A stretch of DNA of 64,000 nt from Streptomyces collinus. GTDB lineage: Bacteria; Actinomycetota; Actinomycetes; Streptomycetales; Streptomycetaceae. The stretch's first letter is position 1, and each line of letters begins with the position of its first letter. The stretch spans positions 7,130,001-7,194,000 of the forward strand of contig NZ_CP133771.1 in the NCBI RefSeq assembly GCF_031348265.1, read 5' to 3'. Of the stretch, positions 15,429 through 23,377 are shown in pieces. Position numbers and translations under genes: made by a program. The notes below the pieces were generated by a model. That model was not told the origin of the DNA. It was given only the letters and a program-made list of their open reading frames with translations, and ran no database searches.

Positions 15429-16064
15429 TCACGCCCTGCGCGGTGAAGCCAGCAGATACCGGTTCCCGGTGCGCGGCTCTCGGTGCTCGCTCACCTGCCA
15501 GCCTGCCCCCTCCAGGGTGGCCGCGCAGGCCCGGAGCGCCGCGCCGTCCGGCTCGTGCACGGCGACGGCCTCCGGCTGCGGGGTCTCCCGCACGCGGTAG
15601 CCCTCGCCCTCCCGCCCCGCCGGAGCGTGCCCGGCCGCCTCCAGAGCCAGCGCGGCGGCCCGCACCAGATGCGTACGCTCCCAGCCGCACGGCCGGTCCG
15701 TGCCCCCGCCGGGGTTGGTCATCCGGCGCAGCTCCAGCAGCCCCTGCCAGGCGCTGTGCACCTCACGGCGCCGGGCGGGCCCGGCATCCGCGGCGGTTTC
15801 CTCGCCGCCGACGCGTGCGGCGAACACGCCCGTCGGCGTGGGGGCCTCCCCGGGCCCGGCGGGCTCGGGCACCGGCGTGATGCCCTGCCGTACCCGGTGC
15901 CCCTCGGGCGTCAGGAAGTGGTCGTGCGGCGGCCGTGGGTGCCGGAAGGCCAGCCCTCGCTTCACCAGTGCCGTCAGCTGCGACTCCGTGCCCCGGAGCC
16001 GCCCGGTCACCGGGTCGGCGGCGTCGATGACACGCCGCTGCGCGGCGGTCGGCGGTCGGGTCAC
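15429..16064 (-). CDS. Conserved hypothetical protein, winged-helix-like N-terminus
   Basis: The GTG at 16064 was chosen because GGAGAGGAG lies 8 nt upstream; the open frame continues further but without a site. The 211-residue product begins TRPPTAAQRRVIDAADPVTG and then has a helix-helix-wing pattern (LRGTESQLTALVKRGLAFRH, then FLTPEGHRVRQ) resembling a DNA-binding domain. The C-terminal half has a YRVRETPQPEAVAVHE segment and ends NRYLLASP. I recognise it only as a streptomycete hypothetical. It lies between the thioesterase and the CtaG-like gene on the same strand, with short gaps. Confidence 0.65.
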   Translation of the reverse strand: MTRPPTAAQRRVIDAADPVTGRLRGTESQLTALVKRGLAFRHPRPPHDHFLTPEGHRVRQGITPVPEPAGPGEAPTPTGVFAARVGGEETAADAGPARRREVHSAWQGLLELRRMTNPGGGTDRPCGWERTHLVRAAALALEAAGHAPAGREGEGYRVRETPQPEAVAVHEPDGAALRACAATLEGAGWQVSEHREPRTGNRYLLASPRRA

Positions 16065-16123
16065 GGCGTGCTCCTCTCCGGCCTCGGGCAGTCCCGGGGC
16101 CCCTCGCCCCACCTGCTCGAAGG

Positions 16124-16975
16124 CTACGACCCGCCACTGACATCGCGGGCCGGGACGGCTCCCCGCCACGCACCACGGCCCGTCGCGTGCCGGGGTTCGG
16201 GTCGCCACGTGGCGACCAACGCGGCGGCCAGCAGCAACTCGGCCAGGTCACCGCCGTAGTACATGATCTCCGCGCCGCCCTGCACCTGGTCGACCGGCGC
16301 GTGGATGTAGACCCGGAAGCCGGCGTACATCAACTGGGAGATCACGGCGTGCGCGGCGACCGCGACGCCGAGGCAGACCAGCCGGGCCCGGACGCCCGGC
16401 CTGGCGGGGGCCGGGTCGGGGCCGGCGACGGCGTGGGCGAACAGGCATCCGGAGAGCAGGAAGTGCGCGTGCAGCAGCCAGTGCGCGGCGGGGCTGGTAG
16501 CGGTGGCGTTGTACAGGGGGGTGAAGTACAGCACCACGAGGCTGCCCGTGGAGAGGACCAGCGCGACCGCCGGGCGGGCGATCACGCGGGCGGGCAGGCT
16601 GTGCAGCACCGCGGTCAGCCGTCGGCCGGAGGGCGCCGGCAGGGTGCGCAGCAGGAGTGTGACGGGGGCGGCCAGGACCAGGGCGAGCGGCGCGTACATG
16701 CCGATGAGGAGGTGCTGGGCCATGTGCCCGCGGAAGTCCTCGTGGGCGAAGGGGGCCACGGGCGGCAGCAGCGCGACACCGAGCAGGACGATCCCGCCCA
16801 GGAAGAATCCGGTCCGCCACCGGCTCCAGCCGCGGGCCGGATTGCGGTGGCGCGCCCTGCGCACGAGCAGCAGGTAGGCGCCAACGGCGGCGAGCAGCAC
16901 GAGCGCGGGCGGCAGCCAGTCCAGGGCGCCACCGGCCGCGTCCTGCCCGTGCCCGGGCAGGTGGTGGTGGTCCAT
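16124..16975 (-). CDS. CtaG-like cytochrome c oxidase assembly membrane protein
   Basis: This 283-residue protein has about seven hydrophobic helices and the caa3-type CtaG signature, including HEDFRGHMAQHLLIGMYAPL with several conserved His residues. A later HWLLHAHFLLSGCLFAHAVAG follows. The family helps insert copper or assemble cytochrome c oxidase in actinobacteria and Bacillus. The ATG (16975) shares one base with the stop of the DUF2243 gene (TGATG), so the two are coupled. The N-terminus is His-rich (MDHHHLPGHG), which fits metal handling. The exact substrate is not determined by sequence. Confidence 0.85.
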   Translation of the reverse strand: MDHHHLPGHGQDAAGGALDWLPPALVLLAAVGAYLLLVRRARHRNPARGWSRWRTGFFLGGIVLLGVALLPPVAPFAHEDFRGHMAQHLLIGMYAPLALVLAAPVTLLLRTLPAPSGRRLTAVLHSLPARVIARPAVALVLSTGSLVVLYFTPLYNATATSPAAHWLLHAHFLLSGCLFAHAVAGPDPAPARPGVRARLVCLGVAVAAHAVISQLMYAGFRVYIHAPVDQVQGGAEIMYYGGDLAELLLAAALVATWRPEPRHATGRGAWRGAVPARDVSGGS

Positions 16976-17538
16976 CAGCCCTGCCGGCCCGCACTGCGGT
17001 CGGCGGGCGCACCGGGGTCGAAGAACCGGCCGCCGCGCTGGAGCAGGTGGCCGACGGCGACCAGCAGGGCGCCCAGGACGAGGAAGCCGATGTCCCACCA
17101 CATCTGGCCCTCCCCGGCGTGGACGTGGTGGATGCCGAGGACGTGGTGGTCCAGGACGCCCTCCACGAGGTTGAACAGGCCCCAGCCGACGAGCATCCAG
17201 CCCCACAGCACCCGGGAGGTCCACACCCGCCGCCGGTCGTGGGTGACCCGCGAGTACAGCACGGCCAGCCCCAGGAGGACCGAAAGCCAGCACACGGTGT
17301 GGAAGACGCCGTCCCACAGGGTGTTCATCTCCAGACCGGAGACGGTGTGGGGGTTGTAGTACTTCACCCCGATGCGGTCCTGGTTGGTGCTGGAGAGCAT
17401 GTGGTGCCACTGCAGCAACTGGTGCAGCAGGATGCCGTCGGCGAACCCGCCCATGCCCACCCCGAGCACGATGCCCGGCAACCGGAGGTCCGCCGGCCGT
17501 GGTGTGCCGACCCGGGCTTCACCTTGCGTGGTGGTCAT
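16975..17538 (-). CDS. DUF2243 membrane protein
   Basis: About 187 residues with four hydrophobic helices and the DUF2243 signature GVGMGGFADGILLHQLLQWHH near the N-terminus, then a histidine-rich DHHVLGIHHVHAG segment. I took the ATG at 17538; a GTG directly before it (17541) is also possible, and GGAG lies upstream of both. DUF2243 and CtaG-like genes are regular neighbours, and the shared His-rich motifs suggest a joint metal or haem-oxidase assembly role. Function is otherwise unknown. Confidence 0.85.
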   Translation of the reverse strand: MTTTQGEARVGTPRPADLRLPGIVLGVGMGGFADGILLHQLLQWHHMLSSTNQDRIGVKYYNPHTVSGLEMNTLWDGVFHTVCWLSVLLGLAVLYSRVTHDRRRVWTSRVLWGWMLVGWGLFNLVEGVLDHHVLGIHHVHAGEGQMWWDIGFLVLGALLVAVGHLLQRGGRFFDPGAPADRSAGRQG

Positions 17539-17679
17539 CACTTGTCTCCGCTCCTGCCTGGGGGAAGGACCGAAGACGACGTTCCCTTCTGCGCGGCGCT
17601 CACGCCCCGCGCCCGGCCTCCGTCCGGCTCAAAGACCCTTTCCGGTCGTCCCCGCAGATCGGCGGAAAACGCCCGGCGT

Positions 17680-18888
17680 CTACTGGCGGTACCCGCCGAG
17701 GAACCGGCCGATCCGGCCGATCGCCGCCTCCAGGTCGTCCGCTTGCGGCAGGGTCAGGATGCGGAAGTGGTCCGGGGTCGGCCAGTTGAAACCCGTGCCT
17801 TGCACGACCTGGATCTTCTCCCGCAGCAGCAGGTCCAGGACGAACTTCTCGTCGTCGTGGATCTTGTGCACCTTCGGGTCGAGACGCGGGAACGCGTACA
17901 GCGCGCCCTTGGGCTTCACGCACGTCACGCCGGGGATCTCGTTCAGCTTCTCCCAGGCGACGTTCCGCTGCTCCAGCAGTCGGCCGCCCGGGGTGGTCAG
18001 CTCGCGGATGGACTGCCGGCCGCCGAGCGCGGCCTGAATGGCGTACTGGGCGGGCGCGTTGGCGCACAGCCGCATGGAGGCCAGCATGGTGAGGCCCTCC
18101 AGGTAGTCCTTGGCGTGCTGCCGCGGTCCCGTGACCACCAGCCAGCCGGAGCGGAAGCCCGCCACGCGGTAGGTCTTGGACAGGCCGCAGAAGGTGAGGA
18201 CCACCAGGTCGGGGGCGAGGGCGGCGGCCGAGTGGTGCACGGCGTCGTCGTAGAGGATCTGGTCGTAGATCTCGTCGGCGAAGACCATGAGGCCGTGCCG
18301 CCGGGCGAGGCCGAGGATGCCCTCGACGATCTCCTTGGGGTAGACGGCGCCGGTCGGGTTGTTCGGGTTGATGATCACCACCGCCTTCGTCCGGTCGGTG
18401 ATCTTCGACTCCATGTCGTCGAGGTCGGGATACCAGTCGGCCTGCTCGTCGCACAGGTAGTGGACCGCCTTGCCGCCCGCGAGGGTCGTCACCGCCGTCC
18501 ACAGGGGGAAGTCCGGGGCGGGGATCAGGATCTCGTCGCCGTCCTCGATGAGCGCCTGGACGGCCATCGACACCAGCTCCGAGACGCCGTTGCCGAGGAA
18601 GACGTCGTCGACGCCGACCTCCAGGCCGAGGGTCTGGTAGCGCTGGGCGACCGCGCGGCGGGCGGAGAGGATGCCGCGCGAGTCGGTGTAGCCGTGGGCC
18701 TGCGGCAGCATCCGGATCATGTCCTGGAGGATCTCCTCGGGAGCCTCGAACCCGAAGAGCGCCGGATTGCCGGTGTTCAGGCGCAGCACGCTGTGGCCCG
18801 CCTCCTCCAGCGCGTCGGCCTGCTCGATCACCGGGCCGCGGATCTCGTAACAGACCTCGCTGAGCTTGCTCGACTGCCGGAACTCCAT
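17680..18888 (-). CDS. PLP-dependent aminotransferase, AlaA-like (class I/II)
   Basis: This 402-residue fold-type I aminotransferase has the PLP-binding Lys at K238 in GLSKTYRVAGFRSGW. It also has NPNNPTGAVYP (about residues 174-184) and FADEIYDQILYD, all standard for the aspartate-aminotransferase superfamily. The start MEFRQSSKLSEVCYEIRGPV is characteristic of AlaA, the glutamate-pyruvate/valine aminotransferase. The ATG (18888) has a clear GGAG site. It is transcribed divergently from the HxlR gene and could be its target. Substrate preference is inferred from family resemblance. Confidence 0.9.
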   Translation of the reverse strand: MEFRQSSKLSEVCYEIRGPVIEQADALEEAGHSVLRLNTGNPALFGFEAPEEILQDMIRMLPQAHGYTDSRGILSARRAVAQRYQTLGLEVGVDDVFLGNGVSELVSMAVQALIEDGDEILIPAPDFPLWTAVTTLAGGKAVHYLCDEQADWYPDLDDMESKITDRTKAVVIINPNNPTGAVYPKEIVEGILGLARRHGLMVFADEIYDQILYDDAVHHSAAALAPDLVVLTFCGLSKTYRVAGFRSGWLVVTGPRQHAKDYLEGLTMLASMRLCANAPAQYAIQAALGGRQSIRELTTPGGRLLEQRNVAWEKLNEIPGVTCVKPKGALYAFPRLDPKVHKIHDDEKFVLDLLLREKIQVVQGTGFNWPTPDHFRILTLPQADDLEAAIGRIGRFLGGYRQ

Positions 18889-18918
18889 GCGCCGCTTCTC
18901 CTCTGCCGAACTGTGTTG

Positions 18919-18953
18919 CTTGGTTTTACCAAGTACGCGCTTGGAAAGTCCAA
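18919..18953. promoter_or_regulatory. CTTGG/CCAAG operator cluster between aminotransferase and HxlR genes
   Basis: CTTGG (18919-18923), CCAAG (18929-18933), CTTGG (18940-18944) and CCAA (18950-18953) alternate as inverted half-sites. TTGGA (18941-18945) and TCCAA (18949-18953) also form a tight inverted repeat. The arrangement suits dimers of a winged-helix regulator and overlaps the putative HxlR promoter, so autoregulation is likely. Confidence 0.5.
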
Positions 18954-18968
18954 CAAGTTGTCTAGACT
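18941..18968 (+). promoter_or_regulatory. Putative promoter giving a leaderless HxlR mRNA
   Basis: TTGGAA (18941-18946), 16-nt spacer, TAGACT (18963-18968). The ATG at 18976 is 7 nt after the -10 hexamer and has no Shine-Dalgarno sequence, so transcription would begin at or next to the start codon. Confidence 0.45.
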
Positions 18969-18975
18969 GCGTCGC

Positions 18976-19602
18976 ATGCCACCTCGCCGAAGCTACGACC
19001 AGTACTGCTCCGCCGCCCGTGCGCTCGATGTCGTCGGCGACCGCTGGACCCTGCTGATCGTCCGGGAGCTCCTCGCCGGCCCCCGCCGCTACACCGACCT
19101 GCACGCGGACCTGCCCGGCGTCAGCACCGACGTACTCGCCTCGCGGCTGAAGGACATGGAGCGCGACGGCCTGTCGACCCGGCGCCGGCTGCCGCCGCCC
19201 GGTGCGGCCTTCGTGTACGAACTCACGCCGCGCGGGAGGGAGTTGCTGCCGGTGATACAGGCGCTGGGGGAGTGGGGGCGGTCCGGGCTCGGGGAACGCC
19301 GGCCGACGGACGCGGTCCGGGCGCACTGGTTCGCCCTGCCCCTGCTGCGTCTGCTGGACGAGGAGGGGCTCGTCGAAGTCCGCCTGGAGGAAGGCTTGTT
19401 CCATCTGCATGCCGGTGCCGAGGAGGGGCCCGTGTACGGCGACGGGCCCGCCCCCGGGGAGCCGGACGCCCGGCTGGCCCTGGACACGGCCACGTGCACG
19501 GCCATCGCCCGCGGCGAGCTGAGCCTCGCCCATGCCGTGCGTGCGGGGCGGGTCGAGGTGAGCGGCGAGGGTGCGCTCGCCAAGGCACTGCGCGAGGCAT
19601 GA
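18976..19602 (+). CDS. HxlR-family transcriptional regulator
   Basis: This 208-residue protein has an HxlR winged-helix domain at residues 1-105 (YDQYCSAARALDVVGDRWTL, LLAGPRRYTDLHADLPG, VLASRLKDMERDGL). A C-terminal domain (about 110-205) resembles the SCP2/alkyl-binding extension seen in some streptomycete HxlR proteins (DTATCTAIARGELSLAHAVRAGRVEV). HxlR regulators respond to small molecules or redox state. The gene diverges from the aminotransferase across an operator-like half-site cluster. The mRNA is probably leaderless. Confidence 0.9.
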   Translation: MPPRRSYDQYCSAARALDVVGDRWTLLIVRELLAGPRRYTDLHADLPGVSTDVLASRLKDMERDGLSTRRRLPPPGAAFVYELTPRGRELLPVIQALGEWGRSGLGERRPTDAVRAHWFALPLLRLLDEEGLVEVRLEEGLFHLHAGAEEGPVYGDGPAPGEPDARLALDTATCTAIARGELSLAHAVRAGRVEVSGEGALAKALREA

Positions 19603-19603
19603 C

Positions 19604-19630
19604 AGAAGGCCCGCGGTCAGCGGGCCTTCT
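19604..19630. terminator. Bidirectional terminator hairpin
   Basis: Perfect 11-bp stem AGAAGGCCCGC (19604-19614) and GCGGGCCTTCT (19620-19630) with a 5-nt loop. It starts right after the HxlR stop codon and before the end of the convergent membrane-protein gene. Confidence 0.8.
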
Positions 19631-19684
19631 GGAAACCGATCAGGCGTAGATCGAGCAGGTGAGGACCGGTCAGGTGCGGGCCGG

Positions 19685-20473
19685 TCAGGCGGCAGGGGCT
19701 CGGGACGGCCGCCCACTGCCGCGCGTCAGCGCGTACCCGCCGACCCCCGCGAGCGCGGCGAGGATCCCGCCGGCCGCGGTCCACACCCACCGGTCCGACC
19801 ACCAGCCGGACGCCCAGCCGTCCTTGGGTTCGAGACCGGCCGGCACCGCGGCGTCCTCCCGCTCCTGCCCGGGCTTCGTGGCGACGCCCGGCACCAGCGG
19901 CTCGGTGAGCGAGCCGTCCACCGCCGCGGATCCGCCGATGTCGCGGGAGTCCACCCGCACTTCGCTGCCGATGGGAAGACCGAGGTCGGCGGTGGCGACG
20001 CCGGTGGCCGTCAGCCGGACGTAGTAGGTGCCGGGCAGCGGGTCGTTCTCCCAGGGCTCCGACCAGGCGCGGACCGTGCGCAGCACACAGGCCAGCTCCA
20101 CGGAGGAGACGTCCGCCGCCGCGGTGCGCGTCTGCGCCCCGTACCGGCAGGCCTGGCGGCGGCGCAGACCGTCGTAGACGTCGATCTGCCAGGTCTGGGA
20201 CGCGTGGCTCTCCGGGAGCTTCACCGTCGCCTTGACCGTGGGGCGCTGCCCGGTGTCGGCGGGGAACGACCAGTACAGGTAGTCACCGGTGGAGCCGCTC
20301 GCCGTGGCCGGCTGCCCCTGCTCGATCTCCGCCGCCGTGCGGAACGACGTACCGGCCTGGGTGCGAGCCGACGCCCCGTCCTGCGACGGGCTCGGCGAGG
20401 CGTCGGCCGCCGCCGGGGCGGCCGCCAGGCCGAGGGTCAGCAACGCCGCGCTCAACACTCGTACCATTCGCAT
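19685..20473 (-). CDS. Secreted, C-terminally anchored envelope protein coupled to a VWA protein
   Basis: This 262-residue protein has a signal peptide (residues 1-25, ending PAAADA). A beta-rich domain follows, with a pattern like bacterial pre-peptidase/PPC domains (GDYLYWSFPADTG, then PGTYYVRLTATG). One C-terminal helix (about 228-250) and an Arg-rich tail act as a membrane anchor. The ATG shares one base with the stop of the VWA gene (TGATG) and has a GGAGGACC site. The coupled pair probably forms one envelope complex. Function is unknown. Confidence 0.78.
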   Translation of the reverse strand: MRMVRVLSAALLTLGLAAAPAAADASPSPSQDGASARTQAGTSFRTAAEIEQGQPATASGSTGDYLYWSFPADTGQRPTVKATVKLPESHASQTWQIDVYDGLRRRQACRYGAQTRTAAADVSSVELACVLRTVRAWSEPWENDPLPGTYYVRLTATGVATADLGLPIGSEVRVDSRDIGGSAAVDGSLTEPLVPGVATKPGQEREDAAVPAGLEPKDGWASGWWSDRWVWTAAGGILAALAGVGGYALTRGSGRPSRAPAA

Positions 20474-21738
20474 CAGTTGGTCCTCCAGACCGCGACCCGC
20501 CAGCGCGACAGCCAGCCCCAGACGAGACCGGCGAGGAAGCCGGTGAGGATCAGCACGCCGAGCAGCCACCAGCCGCGGCCGAGGCCGAAGGCGGCCACAT
20601 CGCCGGCCTGGCTCGGAGCGTCCACCACGTCCACGGTCAGCTCCAGCGGCAGTCCGGGCGTGGTCTTCACGCCGGGGGCCGCCGAGAAGGAGTGCGAGAC
20701 GCCGAGGCAGACCACCTCGGCGGGAGCGTCCTCGTCGTCGCCCTCCGCCTTCGGATAGCGCAGGCCCGTCGAGATCGCGTCCGTACGGCCGTTGCCCGCC
20801 GCCTCGCCGCGTACGATCTCGCGGCCCTTGGACGTCACGGCCCGCATCAGCACGCCGTAGCCGGGGTTCACCGCCCGGTCCGCCGCGACGCTCACCGAGG
20901 CGCGCAGCTCCTGCCCCGGCCGCACGTCCACCCGGTACCAGCGCTGCTGCCCGAACTCCTCGCGGTCCGAGTACAGTCCCGACTTCAGCGTCGGCGCCCC
21001 GGCGCACCGGTCGGCGCCCTTGGCCGGCACCGGCGTCACCACCGGATCGGCCGCCCGGTCCACCAACTGGTTCACACGGTCGGTGAGTTCGTCCTGGTGC
21101 TCGACCGACGTGTAGGTGCCGCCGGTGGCCTCGGCGATGCAGCTCAGCTGCCGGCTCAGCTTGGCGGTCGGCACCAGGCCCAGGGTGTCGATGGTCAGGC
21201 CGATGCCCTTGGCCGCTATCTCGCGGGCCACTTCGCACGGGTCGAGGGGCGCGCAGGTGTCCTCGCCGTCGCTGATCAGCACGATGCGCTTGGAGCCGTC
21301 GCCGCCGTCCAGATCGCCCGCCGCCTTCAGCAGGGCCGGGCCGATCGGCGTCCAGCCCGTCGGGGTGAGAGTGGCGACGGCCGTCTTGGCCTCGGTGCGG
21401 TCGAGCGGGCCGACGGGGTAGAGCTGCGCCGTGTCCTTGCAGCCCGTCTTGCGGTCGTCCCCGGGGTAGTTCGCGCCGAGGGTGCGGATACCGAGTTCGA
21501 CCTCCTCGGGCGTCGCGTCGAGCACCTCGTTGAACGCCTGCTTCGCGGCGGCCATCCGCGACCGGCCGTCGATGTCCCGGGCGCGCATCGAGCCGCTCAC
21601 ATCGAGGACGAGGTCGACCTTGGGGGCGTCCTGGCCCGTGGGTTCTCCGGCGGCCGCTCCGGCCGGGAAGGCGAGCCCGGCCGTCAGCGTGGCGAGCAGG
21701 GCACAGACCCCTGCCACCAGCCGTGTTCTTGTGATCAT
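20473..21738 (-). CDS. Secreted von Willebrand factor A domain protein with C-terminal membrane helix
   Basis: This 421-residue protein has a signal peptide (1-31) and a VWA domain with an intact metal-ion-dependent adhesion site: DVSGSM (46-51), a TGWTPIG threonine loop and ISDGEDTC. A second beta-rich domain (about 235-375) and one membrane helix near the C-terminus (about 390-412) follow. VWA domains bind protein ligands through a divalent metal. The next gene starts inside its stop codon, and the second domain of this protein resembles that of the partner (GQQRWYRVDVRPGQEL against YLYWSFPADTG). Role in the envelope is inferred. Confidence 0.88.
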   Translation of the reverse strand: MITRTRLVAGVCALLATLTAGLAFPAGAAAGEPTGQDAPKVDLVLDVSGSMRARDIDGRSRMAAAKQAFNEVLDATPEEVELGIRTLGANYPGDDRKTGCKDTAQLYPVGPLDRTEAKTAVATLTPTGWTPIGPALLKAAGDLDGGDGSKRIVLISDGEDTCAPLDPCEVAREIAAKGIGLTIDTLGLVPTAKLSRQLSCIAEATGGTYTSVEHQDELTDRVNQLVDRAADPVVTPVPAKGADRCAGAPTLKSGLYSDREEFGQQRWYRVDVRPGQELRASVSVAADRAVNPGYGVLMRAVTSKGREIVRGEAAGNGRTDAISTGLRYPKAEGDDEDAPAEVVCLGVSHSFSAAPGVKTTPGLPLELTVDVVDAPSQAGDVAAFGLGRGWWLLGVLILTGFLAGLVWGWLSRWRVAVWRTN

Positions 21739-21782
21739 CGCCGGATCCTATTGATCATCCGGCTCCGCTTCCAAAACGGGTC

Positions 21783-23276
21783 TCAACGAAGGGGATTGGC
21801 CAGTTCCGCCCACTGGTCCCCGGGTGTCCGCGGCGACAGCCGCATCAGCGTCAGTGCCTTCGTGGGCAGGGGATCCGTGCACAGTGCCGCGAGGTCGGGG
21901 GTGCGCGGCAGGTCCCGCACGGCCGTCTCCAGGGCCGCCGCGAGCGCCGGGCCCGACCCGGCCGTGCCGGCCAGCGCGCCCGCCACGAGCGAGCCGAACA
22001 GCTTGCGGCGCAGCGCGCGTTCGTCGTCCGTGACCATCCGGGCCGGCAGCTCTGGCACCGTGATGCCGTGCCGGGCGAGGCGGGCCGGGCTGACGCGGAT
22101 GTCGGCCAGGTCGCGGTAGACCAGCCGCAGCGGATCGCCCGCCGCCGACAGGACCACCAGGAGGTTCTGGCCGTGCGCCTCCAGGGCCACGCCCAGCTCC
22201 AGCAGCCGCAGTCCGACGGTCAGCGCGAGCCGGGCGAAACCCGCCAGCCAGGCGGGGGAGTGGGGGAGGGCGGTGGTGGCGAGTGCCGCCACCGGCAGGA
22301 CCCGCTCGCCGCCGCCCGCGTACGTCTGCGGCGACTCCCGCAGGACGGCCGCGAAGTCGGGGGACCCGGCCGCCGCCGCGCCCAGGGTGCGGGTGACGTG
22401 CAGCAGGCCGTCCGTGCGCGCCGCCGGAGTCGCGGCGAAGTCCGACAGCATCGCCGACGCGGCCACCGAGGGCAGCGAGATGTCCCGCACCGAGGACGTC
22501 AGCCGGGCGCTCAGCGAGGTCTTCACATGCGGCCCGCCGGGCAGGGCCAGCGTCCGCAGGGACATCAGCGGATGCGCGGGGCGCCGTTCCTCGCACACCC
22601 GCTTCAGGACGTGCGCCGCCTGCCACGGGTGCACCGGCAGCACCACCCGCTCCCCGTCCCGCAGCTCCCGCGGCCAGACGCCCGTGACCAGGCACTCCTC
22701 GGCCCGTACCGGCACCAAGCCCAGCTCCACGACCGGCCGGTGCTCGGGCCCGTAGGCCAGCTGCTCGGCCACCGAGAAGCCGGGCCGGGACCGGCACGTC
22801 GGATGGAAGGGATGCCCGTCGGTGATCCGCTGCTCCCACTCCCAGTCGCTCTCCGGCCAGTCGTCCCGGCCGCCCTCCTGCCCCGCTCTCGACAGCGCCA
22901 ACGAGGCGACACTGTGACCGAGTTCGACGGCGAAGGAGGCGGAGTGCGGTACGGCGAGGTCGGTCATCAGCCGCGCCGGATCCGCGTAGGCCGTCCCGTC
23001 GAGCCGTACGGCGGTGACGTACGGGCCGGTGGCGTAGGGATCCGGCCGGGGGCCGTGCAGCAGGCGGCCGTCGGACAGGGACAGCGTCAGACCGTCCCCG
23101 TCCTGTTCGCCACGGGTGACCCAGGGCAGCGGATCGTGGGCGAGACCGCGCCACAGCCGGGACAGCACGGCCGCCCGGGCGCCGGGCAGTTCGGCCTCGT
23201 ACCGCGGCAGCAGCCCGGGCCGTACGACGGACAGCTCGTCGGCGACCTCGGTCTCGGCGGAGGGGGGACGGTGCAC
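21783..23276 (-). CDS. NIS siderophore synthetase A (IucA/IucC family)
   Basis: This 497-residue protein starts at a GTG with GAGGAG 8 nt upstream. It shows the NRPS-independent-siderophore synthetase fold signatures: GHPFHPTCRSRPGF for nucleotide/carboxylate binding, KTSLSARLTSSVRDI in the palm, and LEAHGQNLLV near the C-terminus. A FhuF-like iron-reductase C-terminal block is not obvious. Such enzymes adenylate a carboxylic acid (often citrate) and condense it with an amine or alcohol. It diverges from a second NIS gene; the two together would normally build one siderophore. Which acid and amine are used cannot be read from the sequence. Confidence 0.9.
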   Translation of the reverse strand: MHRPPSAETEVADELSVVRPGLLPRYEAELPGARAAVLSRLWRGLAHDPLPWVTRGEQDGDGLTLSLSDGRLLHGPRPDPYATGPYVTAVRLDGTAYADPARLMTDLAVPHSASFAVELGHSVASLALSRAGQEGGRDDWPESDWEWEQRITDGHPFHPTCRSRPGFSVAEQLAYGPEHRPVVELGLVPVRAEECLVTGVWPRELRDGERVVLPVHPWQAAHVLKRVCEERRPAHPLMSLRTLALPGGPHVKTSLSARLTSSVRDISLPSVAASAMLSDFAATPAARTDGLLHVTRTLGAAAAGSPDFAAVLRESPQTYAGGGERVLPVAALATTALPHSPAWLAGFARLALTVGLRLLELGVALEAHGQNLLVVLSAAGDPLRLVYRDLADIRVSPARLARHGITVPELPARMVTDDERALRRKLFGSLVAGALAGTAGSGPALAAALETAVRDLPRTPDLAALCTDPLPTKALTLMRLSPRTPGDQWAELANPLR

Positions 23277-23377
23277 GGGCGGGCTCCTCGGGTACGAATA
23301 GGGGCGTCACAGCGGAATGGCGACGACCGACATACTGATCATCTCCGCCCGGAACGCTGGAAGGACCGTAGGGACGA

